Assembly (NCBI RefSeq): GCF_014655955.1
Contig: NZ_BNBO01000014.1
Coordinates: forward strand, 100,054-164,053
Source of the DNA: Kitasatospora indigofera
GTDB lineage: Bacteria; Actinomycetota; Actinomycetes; Streptomycetales; Streptomycetaceae
Direction: 5' to 3'
DNA: 64,000 nt
Positions within the stretch are counted from its first letter, which is position 1. Every line of letters starts with the position of its first letter. Shown one piece after another: positions 26,950 through 35,204 of this stretch. The notes beneath the pieces were generated by a model. That model ran no database searches. It worked only from the letters and a program-made list of their open reading frames with translations, and was not told the DNA's origin. The translations under genes were made by a program, and so were the position numbers.

Positions 26950-27441
26950 ATGGCCACCGGAGTACCGCAGTACCACCGCCTGGCCGCCCGAGGAGTCCTG
27001 CCGGGCGTGGCCCCGGCGCTGCTGCCCGAAACCACCGACGGCCGCTCCTCCTGGGCGGGCGGCGGCCCGCTGCCCACCCGTCGGCCGCAGGCCGAGCAGT
27101 CCACCACCGCGGCCGGGTACGACACCGTCACCGTCTCGATGCGGCACGGCCTGGAGGCGGTGGACATCCTGCGGCTGCGCCGGGCCTGCGGCGCGGTGCT
27201 GCAGAGCGTCACGGGGACGACCGTCTCCTTCCTGGTTCCGGCCGGGACGGTGAGCGGTTGGCACCTGCCCGGCAGTTCGTGTTCGGCCGGCGCCGTGGTC
27301 CTGCCCGTGACCGACCCGCGCTGGGTGATGCCGCCGGCCGGGGCCGGGGCCACCGCCCGGCCCACCGACCCCTGGGTGCTGCGTTCCGCGCTCTGCGAGG
27401 CCGCCTGCACGCTGACCGCGGGCGGCCTCGGCCCGTTCTGA
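26950..27441 (+). CDS. Conserved hypothetical protein
   Basis: The 163-aa protein has an N-terminal unstructured third and a folded C-terminal part beginning at YDTVTVSMRHGLEAVDILRLRRACGAVLQSV, followed by VSFLVPAGTV, a Gly/Ser turn and DPRWVMPP. There is no signal peptide or membrane segment. AGGAGGG lies six bases before ATG 26950. I do not recognise the family. Its position, divergent from the TPR regulator, recalls streptomycete regulator/small-protein pairs, which suggests but does not show a functional link. Confidence 0.75.
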   Translation: MATGVPQYHRLAARGVLPGVAPALLPETTDGRSSWAGGGPLPTRRPQAEQSTTAAGYDTVTVSMRHGLEAVDILRLRRACGAVLQSVTGTTVSFLVPAGTVSGWHLPGSSCSAGAVVLPVTDPRWVMPPAGAGATARPTDPWVLRSALCEAACTLTAGGLGPF

Positions 27442-27510
27442 GTTCGCGCACCCCGCGGCGGACCGTGTCCCGTCCGGTCCCGCCGCCGTCACCGGCCCGT
27501 CCCCGCGTCC

Positions 27511-27604
27511 TCCGTCCCCGGCCGCGTTCCGCCCCCGCCCTCCTCCGGTCCCGGCCTGCTCCGTCCCCGGCCGCGTTCCCCTCCCGCCCTCCTCCGGTCC
27601 CGGC
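27511..27604. repeat. Two tandem imperfect copies of a 49-bp unit
   Basis: A unit starting TCCGTCCCCGGCCGCGTTCC at 27511 recurs at 27560 with a few changes. It lies in the C-rich non-coding stretch before the spermidine synthase-like gene. Confidence 0.8.
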
Positions 27605-27712
27605 CGCCCTTCGCCCCGGCCTCCGGCCGCCTTCCGCTCCGGCCGCGCCCGCCGGCCGGGCGCCGGCGCCCGACCCGGGGACGGCTCCCGAGCTGCGGCG
27701 ATAATGGCCCGC

Positions 27713-28639
27713 ATGGGACGAAGCAGCAGGGCCGGCAAGAGCTCCGACCGGGGCCGCGGCGCGGCGGACGCCACCGCGGTCACCGACCAGGGCGGCCGGA
27801 CCCACGCGCAGGGCCCGTTGGCCCGCCCGGTCGACTCCGGGCTCGCCGAACTCGTCCCGGACCGGGACCGCGCCCGGGCCTGGTCCCTGCTGATCGACGG
27901 TGCGCCGCAGTCCATGGTCGACCTCGCCGACCCGGCCCACCTGGGCTTCGAGTACCAGCGCCGGCTGGGCCACCTGATCGACCTGGTGGCCCCCGCCGGC
28001 CGGCCGCTCACCGTGCTGCACCTCGGCGGCGGCGCCCTCACCCTCGCCCGCTACGTCGCGGCGACCCGCCCCCGCTCCCGGCAGCAGGTCGCCGAGATCG
28101 ACACCGCGCTCACCGAACTCGTCCGGGCGGAGCTGCCCCTGGAACGCGGTTGGCAGGTGAAGGTGCGGGGCGCCGACGCCCGCGCCGTCCTGGAGCGCAC
28201 CCCGGAGGCCGCGGTGGACCTGGTCATCGCCGACGTCTTCTCCGGCGCCCGGGTGCCCGCCCACTGCGCCACCGTCGAGTTCGTCACGCTGGCCGCCCGG
28301 GCGCTGGCGCCGGGCGGCTGGTACGCCGCGAACATCGCCGACGGCGCGGCCCTCGCCTTCGCCCGCGCCCAGGTCGCCACCCTGGGCGCGGTCTTCCCGG
28401 AGACCTGTCTGGTCGCGGACCCGGCGGTGCTGCGCGGCAAGCGCTTCGGCAACCTGATCCTGGCTGGCGCCCACACCCCGCTGCCGATCGCCGACCTGAC
28501 CCGCAAGGTCGCCGGCGACGCGGCCCTCGGCCGGGTCGAGCACGGCCGGAGCCTGACCGACTTCACCGCCGGGGCGGTCCCGGCCACCGACGCCACCGGC
28601 GGCCCGTCACCGGAACCCCCGCCGGGCGTGTTCCGGTAG
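27713..28639 (+). CDS. Spermidine synthase-like methyltransferase-fold protein
   Basis: The 308-aa protein has the Rossmann-type fold of the spermidine/spermine synthase family. PQSMVDLADPAHLGFEYQRRLGHLIDL is followed by TVLHLGGGALTLARYVA (nucleotide-binding loop), QQVAEIDTALTELV and VDLVIADVFSGARVP. The second Asp of the canonical polyamine site is present, but the family also includes many proteins of unknown substrate in actinomycetes. GATAAT at 27700-27705, seven bases before ATG 27713, and the lack of a ribosome site point to a leaderless mRNA starting there. An in-frame ATG at 27704 is less likely. Confidence 0.85.
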   Translation: MGRSSRAGKSSDRGRGAADATAVTDQGGRTHAQGPLARPVDSGLAELVPDRDRARAWSLLIDGAPQSMVDLADPAHLGFEYQRRLGHLIDLVAPAGRPLTVLHLGGGALTLARYVAATRPRSRQQVAEIDTALTELVRAELPLERGWQVKVRGADARAVLERTPEAAVDLVIADVFSGARVPAHCATVEFVTLAARALAPGGWYAANIADGAALAFARAQVATLGAVFPETCLVADPAVLRGKRFGNLILAGAHTPLPIADLTRKVAGDAALGRVEHGRSLTDFTAGAVPATDATGGPSPEPPPGVFR

Positions 28640-28710
28640 GGCCCGCCCGAGGCGCCCACCGGCGGTTCCCGGCGTTCCACGACGGCTGCCCGGCCCGGGG
28701 AGGACGGCGT

Positions 28711-29676
28711 TCAGTGCCCCTTGGGCAGCCCGCGGTGCTTGTACATGGCGGCGCCGGTGAGCAGCAGCCCGGCCGTGATCGGGACCAGCACGGCGGCGCT
28801 GGTCCCGGCGCTGCCGGCGCCGACCGGGCTGCCCGCGACGGAGTCCGGGCCGCCGTCCGGATCGCGGGCCGGGTCAGCGTCCCCCGCCGGGCGGGGCCGG
28901 GCCTGTCCGGGCGGCGGCCCGGCGCCCGGCTCCTGGGCGGAGGCCGGCCGCCGTTCCGCGGCGGGTACGGCCTTGGTGCCGGCGGGCGGGCTGCCGGGGC
29001 GGGTGGGCGTCGGCTCCGCGCCGGCCTCCTCGCCGGCCGCCGCCCCGGACTCGTCGGCGGGTGCGGTCCCGTCCTCCACCACCTCGGCGGGGGCGTCCCG
29101 GGAGGCACGGGGCTCGTCCTCCGCGCGGGGCTCCGGCGACGCCGCCGGCAGCAGGACGGCGGCGATCGCGAAGGCGTCCGGGACGGCCTTGCCCTGGCCG
29201 GGCAGCGGCAGGTCGCCGGCCCGGATCCGTTCCTGGAGCAACCGGTCGACCGGGGCGGCCTGGTCCTCCAGGGCCGGCACCCCGTCGGTCAGCTGCCCGA
29301 CCGGATCGCCGGAGTGCCCCTCCCCGGACCGGTCGCCCGGGGTGGCCGCGCCGCCCCCGCGTTCCGGCGCGGGACCGGGCGCAGGGGAGGCGCCCTGGTC
29401 GGCGGGCCGGTCCGGCGCCGTCGGCGGACGGCGCTGCGCCGGGACCTGGACGGAGGCCGGCCCGGTCGACCGGTGGGCACCGGTGGGCGCCGGACCCGGG
29501 GTCACGGTGGTGGCCCCGGCGCAGCCCGCGCCGAGGCCGACGCCCCAGAGCTGGACGAGCAGCGCCCCGCCCGCCGCGACGGCGCGGGGGCGGGGCAGCC
29601 ACCCACGTCCGGGTCGGCCGCCGTCGCGACAGGCGGTGGCCGGGGCCTGGGGGTGGGTGGGTTGTTTGGCTCGCAC
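28711..29676 (-). CDS. Hypothetical secreted or membrane-anchored Ala/Pro-rich protein
   Basis: The 321-aa protein has an N-terminal hydrophobic stretch (VAAGGALLVQLWGVGLGAGCAG), possibly a signal or lipoprotein sequence, a long disordered middle rich in Ala, Pro, Gly and Glu, and a C-terminal hydrophobic helix (AAVLVPITAGLLLTGAAMYKH) ending in a short basic tail. This recalls surface proteins anchored by a C-terminal helix, although no LPxTG-type sorting motif is visible. The start is uncertain (GTG 29676 or TTG 29688, neither with a ribosome site). It is convergent with the spermidine synthase-like gene. The function is unknown. Confidence 0.6.
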   Translation of the reverse strand: MRAKQPTHPQAPATACRDGGRPGRGWLPRPRAVAAGGALLVQLWGVGLGAGCAGATTVTPGPAPTGAHRSTGPASVQVPAQRRPPTAPDRPADQGASPAPGPAPERGGGAATPGDRSGEGHSGDPVGQLTDGVPALEDQAAPVDRLLQERIRAGDLPLPGQGKAVPDAFAIAAVLLPAASPEPRAEDEPRASRDAPAEVVEDGTAPADESGAAAGEEAGAEPTPTRPGSPPAGTKAVPAAERRPASAQEPGAGPPPGQARPRPAGDADPARDPDGGPDSVAGSPVGAGSAGTSAAVLVPITAGLLLTGAAMYKHRGLPKGH

Positions 29677-29788
29677 GTGAGGGCCCAACGAGCGGACGGG
29701 GTGTCAGGTCACGCGGGCCGTCACGGACAGTCATCGCCACCGGCGGGCCGCGGGGTGTCCGCGGGCGGCGGCGACCCCGGCCGGGGCG

Positions 29789-31249
<1,461 letters not shown>

Positions 31250-31250
31250 G

Positions 31251-31264
31251 CGGGAGCGCTCCCA
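31251..31264. promoter_or_regulatory. CebR operator overlapping the bglC ribosome binding site
   Basis: CGGGAGCGCTCCCA differs in one base from the CebR palindrome TGGGAGCGCTCCCA. It ends one base before the bglC start codon and includes its only GGGAG. Confidence 0.9.
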
Positions 31265-31429
31265 TGAGAGATTCGAGAGGACGGTACGGAAGGTGGTGCG
31301 GGCGCTCGGGCGAGGGCACCTGGACCGCCGCCCGGCAGAGCCCAGGAGGCATGCCGTTCAACGCACCGGCAAGGACTGCGCAGCCGGCGCGCTTGGTGCT
31401 GTTCCTTGGCGGGATTGCCCACTAGAGTG

Positions 31430-31443
31430 TGGGAGCGCTCCCA
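31430..31443. promoter_or_regulatory. CebR operator, perfect palindrome
   Basis: TGGGAGCGCTCCCA matches the 14-bp CebR box exactly. It lies 181 bases upstream of the bglC start and 349 bases upstream of cebR. Confidence 0.93.
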
Positions 31444-31626
31444 TCGTGCATGCCGAAAGGTTCCTTTGTCCCGGGGGCGAGTGTCAAGACACGGGATCGG
31501 ATCGGCCGTCCGGAGCCCGGGACGCCGCCCGTTCCCGCCCCGCGGGCCCGGCCGGTGCCCGCCCGTCCCCGCGCCATCCGGACGGCGACCGCCGCCCGGA
31601 TGGCTCTCCGGGCGCGGGAACCGGCC

Positions 31627-31697
31627 ACAATGAACAGCACCACAATGAAGAGCAGTGAATGAACAGCAGCGGATGAACAGCTGTGAATGAAGAGCAG
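31627..31697 (+). repeat. Five imperfect 14-bp direct repeats in the cebR leader
   Basis: Units at 31627-31640, 31642-31655, 31656-31669, 31670-31683 and 31684-31697 share the core ATGAASAGC. The core is preceded by two or three variable bases, so each unit carries a start codon and the A of the next overlaps a TGA stop. Confidence 0.88.
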
Positions 31698-31788
31698 GGC
31701 AATCCGCAGTGCACCGAGCACTGCAACCAACAGCACCGACCAGCGACCGGGCGACAGCCCGGCCGAGGATGATCTCTCCACGAGGTGA
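31687..31788 (+). CDS. Putative 33-aa leader ORF upstream of cebR
   Basis: An ATG at 31687 opens a 33-codon frame (starting MKSRAIRSAPS) whose TGA at 31786-31788 lies three bases before the cebR start. Its start overlaps the stop of a 5-codon mini-ORF (31673-31690), which overlaps another (31659-31676), which overlaps a 10-codon one (31630-31662). There is no clear ribosome site for any of them. It is listed as a possible coupled leader, not a proven gene. Confidence 0.3.
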   Translation: MKSRAIRSAPSTATNSTDQRPGDSPAEDDLSTR

Positions 31789-31791
31789 GCG

Positions 31792-32859
31792 ATGAGCCAG
31801 ACCGCACAGCGCCCCACCGGGCCGAGCGACTCCGGGGCGAATGCGCGGGGCTCGGCACGCCCGACCCTGGAGGAGGTGGCCGCGCTCGCCGGCGTCGGCC
31901 GCGGCACCGTCTCGCGCGTGATCAACGGCTCGCCCCGGGTCAGCGACCGGGCCCGCGAGGCCGTCCAGGCCGCCATCGCCGAACTCGGCTACGTGCCCAA
32001 CCGGGCCGCCCGCACCCTCGTCACATCGAGGACGGACTCCATCGCGCTGATCGTCCCCGAGGCCGAGACCCGGCTCTTCTCCGAGCCCTACTTCTCCGAC
32101 ATCATCAGCGGCGTCGCGGCGGAACTCTCCGAGACCGACATGCAGCTGCTGCTCATCCTGGTCCGCAACCGGCGTGAGCGGGATCGACTTTCGGCCTATC
32201 TGACGGCCGGCCGGGTCGACGGCGTCCTGCTCGTCGCCGTGCACCAGGACGATCCGCTGCCGGCGCTGCTGGAGAGCCTGGAGATCCCCTCGGTGCTGGC
32301 CGGGCGGCGCGGCGACCAGGAACCGCTCAGCTACGTCCACGCGGACAACGCCGGCGGGGCCCGGATGGCCGTCCGGCACCTGCTGCGCCGCGGCTGCGAG
32401 CAGGTCGCCACCATCACCGGCCCGCTCGACATGGAGGTCGCCCGGGCCCGGCTCGGCGGCTACCGGACCGCGCTGGAGGAGGCCGGGCGCCCCTACGACG
32501 AGGAACTGGTGATGCTCGCCGACTTCACCGAGGAGGGCGGACGGCTGGCGATGCGCGGACTCCTCGAACGCCGGCCGGACCTGGACGCCGTGTTCTGCGC
32601 CTCCGACGTGATGGCGGCCGGCGCCATGCAGGAACTCCGGGCCGCCGGTCGGCGGGTCCCCGACCAGGTGGCGGTGATCGGCTTCGACGACTCGATCGTG
32701 GCCCGGCACACCGACCCGCCGATGACCAGCGTGCGCCAGCCCATCGAGGAGATGGGCCGGACCCTGGCCCGGGTGCTGCTGGACGAGATCACCGAGCGGG
32801 GGCGGGCCCGCCGCCAGGTGGTACTGGCCACCGAACTGGTGGTGCGGGACTCGGCCTGA
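31792..32859 (+). CDS. cebR: LacI-family repressor CebR
   Basis: The 355-aa protein has an N-terminal LacI helix-turn-helix (PTLEEVAALAGVGRGTVSRVING, about residues 24-46), a hinge (NRAARTLVTSRTDSIALIVP) and a periplasmic-binding-like sensor domain with LIVPEAETRLFSEPYFSDII and AVIGFDDSIVARHTDPPMTSV. CebR blocks cellulose/cello-oligosaccharide genes until cellobiose or cellotriose binds. The two CebR palindromes between it and bglC, plus the divergent beta-glucosidase, support the identification. GAGGTGA lies upstream of ATG 31792. The gene is followed immediately by four 22-bp repeats. Confidence 0.94.
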   Translation: MSQTAQRPTGPSDSGANARGSARPTLEEVAALAGVGRGTVSRVINGSPRVSDRAREAVQAAIAELGYVPNRAARTLVTSRTDSIALIVPEAETRLFSEPYFSDIISGVAAELSETDMQLLLILVRNRRERDRLSAYLTAGRVDGVLLVAVHQDDPLPALLESLEIPSVLAGRRGDQEPLSYVHADNAGGARMAVRHLLRRGCEQVATITGPLDMEVARARLGGYRTALEEAGRPYDEELVMLADFTEEGGRLAMRGLLERRPDLDAVFCASDVMAAGAMQELRAAGRRVPDQVAVIGFDDSIVARHTDPPMTSVRQPIEEMGRTLARVLLDEITERGRARRQVVLATELVVRDSA

Positions 32860-32947
32860 CCGGCGGGACCCCCGGTTCGGGCCGGTGGGATGCCCGGTTC
32901 GGACCGGTCGGATGCCCGACTCGGACCGTCGGGATCCCCGGCTCGGC
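32860..32947. repeat. Four 22-bp tandem repeats at the end of cebR
   Basis: Units of exactly 22 bp, beginning CCGGYSGG and containing CCCGG/CGA-TCGG, follow the cebR stop codon without a gap. Divergence is a few bases per unit. Confidence 0.9.
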
Positions 32948-33563
32948 GGGGCTCGTCGCGCGGGCCGCTGAGCCTCGTTCAGGAGGCGGTTCGGCGAATC
33001 GTGCGACTGGCTCGTGCGACGAGTTCGTGCGACTAGCCGGGTACGACCGGCCCGTGCGACCGCTGGTGCGACCGCGTGTGTGACCGGCCGTCCGAGCGGC
33101 CCGGCCGACCGGGTCGGTCAGCGCGACGGACCACCGATCCGCCGGGCCGGCGTGGGCCCCGCCGACCCGGGCCGCCGTGCGGCGGCCCCGAGGCCGGTGG
33201 ACCCGAGGCCGGTGGGCTGGCGGGTCTTGCGAAGTCAGGCTTGAGGGCAGGGCCTGAGGGCGGACCGGCGCCCGGACGGGTGGCCGGCCCTGTGGCGGGC
33301 GTGTGGCCGGACTACGGGTCGGCTTGCGGGTCGGCTTGCGGGTCGGCCTGGGCGGCCGCGGGCCCGGGCGTCCGGTGTTGCCGTCGTGCCATGGTGGCGT
33401 CCGTCGGGCGGCCCTCCGGCCGGTGAGGCCCGGGGAGCGGCGTACGCAGGACACCGTCCGGCGGGGGCCGTGAGCGCCGGGGCGCGGGGCGCGCCGAGTG
33501 CCCGGGTAGCCCCAGTCCGCTACCGTTCTCGCCCCCGTCCCCACCCCGGGCCCAGGCCGTCCG
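32948..33563. other. Repeat-rich stretch without a gene
   Basis: No credible gene is found. GTGCGAC recurs at 33001, 33014, 33027, 33054 and 33066, and a 12-bp unit (CGGGTCGGCTTG) is present three times at 33315-33350. Confidence 0.7.
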
Positions 33564-34010
33564 TCAGGAGTTGGGGCGCAGCGTCCAGATGACGGTCATG
33601 ACACCGGTGACGGCGCCGTCCGCGCGGGTGATCTCGATGGTGACCGGGAACTCCGGGCGCTCGCCCTTGTCCAGCTCGGCCACGATGTCCGCGGCCGGGC
33701 GGCCGAGCACGGCGGTGGCGGTGACCGCGCCCATCGCCAGCTTCTTGTAGGAGATCTCGGCGCTCACGGCGAGCGGCACGGCGCGCGAGAGCTGGTCGGC
33801 GAAGGCGCCCAGCACGATGCAGCCGCTGGCCGACTCGGCGAGGGTGAACATCGCGCCGGCGTGCGGGCCGCCGAGGTGGTTGTGGTACTCGGGCTGGTCG
33901 GGGAGCCGCAGGACGGCGCGTTCCGGGGTGGTCTCCAGGTATTCGAGCTTCAGGGTGCGCGCCATGGGCACGGTCGAGTCGAGCAGCTGGCCGATCGAGG
34001 CAGTGGTCAT
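33564..34010 (-). CDS. Hotdog-fold thioesterase (PaaI/DUF4442-like)
   Basis: The 148-aa protein has the hotdog-fold layout of the PaaI-like family. PEYHNHLGGPHAGAMFTLAESASG places the typical His/Gly loop and the long central helix, followed by VSAEISYKKLAMGAV and VTIEITRADGAVTGVMTVIWTL. Such enzymes hydrolyse acyl- or aryl-CoA thioesters, but DUF4442 members often lack the catalytic Asp/Glu, so activity is uncertain. There is no ribosome site before ATG 34010. TAACAT (34022-34017 on the minus strand) lies six bases upstream, which suggests a leaderless mRNA. Confidence 0.85.
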   Translation of the reverse strand: MTTASIGQLLDSTVPMARTLKLEYLETTPERAVLRLPDQPEYHNHLGGPHAGAMFTLAESASGCIVLGAFADQLSRAVPLAVSAEISYKKLAMGAVTATAVLGRPAADIVAELDKGERPEFPVTIEITRADGAVTGVMTVIWTLRPNS

Positions 34011-34283
34011 GGGGTCATGTTACTAGTCGGTAGCTTTCGGGGGCAGGGGTGGCCTGCCGAAATCTCCAGCTCGCTCGGACGCAGTGCGCGGGGGGCGGGA
34101 GAGGGCCGGGGTGCTGCCGCGAAGGGGGCCGGAGTGGCTGCGCCGCTGTCCGTCCCCGTCCCCGTTTCGCTGTCCGGACGCGCGCCTGCGATCGGGTCGC
34201 CCGCGCTGCTGCCTGCGCCAGGGGTGCCCGGGTCCTCGGAGGGACGGCGCCCGGTGTCCGTCCGGTGCCGGAACGACAAAAAC

Positions 34284-34324
34284 GCCTGAGGGCCTGATCT
34301 CCAGAAGAGATCAGGCCCTCAGGC
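34284..34324 (-). terminator. tRNA-His terminator
   Basis: Perfect 18-bp arms (34284-34301 and 34307-34324) with a 5-base loop. On the minus strand the stem is followed by TTTTT, a textbook intrinsic terminator. Confidence 0.95.
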
Positions 34325-34329
34325 TCTGG

Positions 34330-34403
34330 GGTGAGTGACGGGACTCGAACCCGCGGCCACCTGGACCACAACCAGGTGCTCTACCAACTGAGCTACACCC
34401 ACC
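34330..34403 (-). tRNA. tRNA-His (anticodon GTG)
   Basis: Acceptor GTGGGTG pairs with CACTCAC, the anticodon loop reads TTGTGGT, the T-loop is TTCGAGT and the discriminator is C. The base before the acceptor is G, which provides the G-1 that is characteristic of tRNA-His and is counted in the coordinates. Confidence 0.97.
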
Positions 34404-34596
34404 ATCTGTCCGGTGCGTTCCCGCTCCGACAGGAAGAACTCTACAGGATCCGGGAGGGTGCTCGCGCCAGGGTTTCCGGCAGGCGAGGGCCGCCCCCCGG
34501 GTGGCTGCCCCGAACCCGGGGACGGCGTTCCGTCCGGCTCGGGAGGGCCTGCCCCGGGATTCCCCGGCGGGCAGGGCCGGCCGGGGAATCCGAGGG

Positions 34597-35199
34597 TCAG
34601 TCGGAGGGCAGCTGGTACTTCGCCGCGATGGCGCGCGCGGTGTCCGTGTCGGGGCCGGGCTGCTCGACGAACACCGCCTCGCGGTAGTACCGCAGTTCGG
34701 CGATGCTCTCGCGGATGTCGGCCAGTGCCCGGTGGTTGCCGCCCTTCTGCGGGCTGTTGTAGTAGGCCCGGGGGAACCAGCGGCGGGACAGCTCCTTGAT
34801 CGAGGAGACGTCCACGATCCGGTAGTGGAGGTGTCCCTCCAGCGCGGGCATGTCGCGGGCGAGGAAGCCCCGGTCGGTGGCCACCGAATTCCCGCAGAGC
34901 GGGGTCTTGCCGGCCTCCGGCACGTGCTCGCGGATGTACGCCAGCACGAGGGCCTCGGCCTCCGCCAGCGTCAGACCGTTCTCCAGTTCGTCGAGCAGGC
35001 CGGAGGAGGTGTGCATGGTGCGCACCACCTCGGGCATGTTCGCCACGGCCTCGGCGGGCGGGCGGATGATGACGTCCACGCCGTCGCCGAGGATGTTCAG
35101 CTCGGAGTCGGTCACCAGCGCGGCGACCTCGACCAGCGCGTCCCGGTCGAGGTCCAGCCCCGTCATTTCACAGTCGATCCATACCAAACGGTCATTCAC
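34597..35199 (-). CDS. orn: Oligoribonuclease
   Basis: The 200-aa protein is a DEDDh exonuclease. Motif I is [12 protein letters not shown] (Asp, Glu), motif [15 protein letters not shown] (Asp) and motif [20 protein letters not shown] (His, Asp). It degrades 2-5 nt RNA fragments and pGpG from c-di-GMP turnover in the cytoplasm. It begins five bases after the adpA stop codon, with AGGG inside the adpA end, so expression is probably coupled to adpA. GTG 35199 is preferred to the GTG at 35208. The adpA-orn arrangement is conserved in streptomycetes. Confidence 0.96.
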   Translation of the reverse strand: MNDRLVWIDCEMTGLDLDRDALVEVAALVTDSELNILGDGVDVIIRPPAEAVANMPEVVRTMHTSSGLLDELENGLTLAEAEALVLAYIREHVPEAGKTPLCGNSVATDRGFLARDMPALEGHLHYRIVDVSSIKELSRRWFPRAYYNSPQKGGNHRALADIRESIAELRYYREAVFVEQPGPDTDTARAIAAKYQLPSD

Positions 35200-35204
35200 G
35201 TCAC

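Larger units (their letters stand above)
31250..31791. other. bglC-cebR divergent control region
   Basis: It contains two CebR operators, a run of five 14-bp repeats carrying ATGA-overlapping mini-ORFs, and a 33-codon uORF ending just before cebR. No larger gene is seen. Confidence 0.7.

Noticed and set aside
32789..33544. 251-codon minus-strand frame in the gene-free block after cebR
   Set aside because: Low-complexity Arg/Pro/Ala content, no ribosome site, and tandem repeats explain the open frame.
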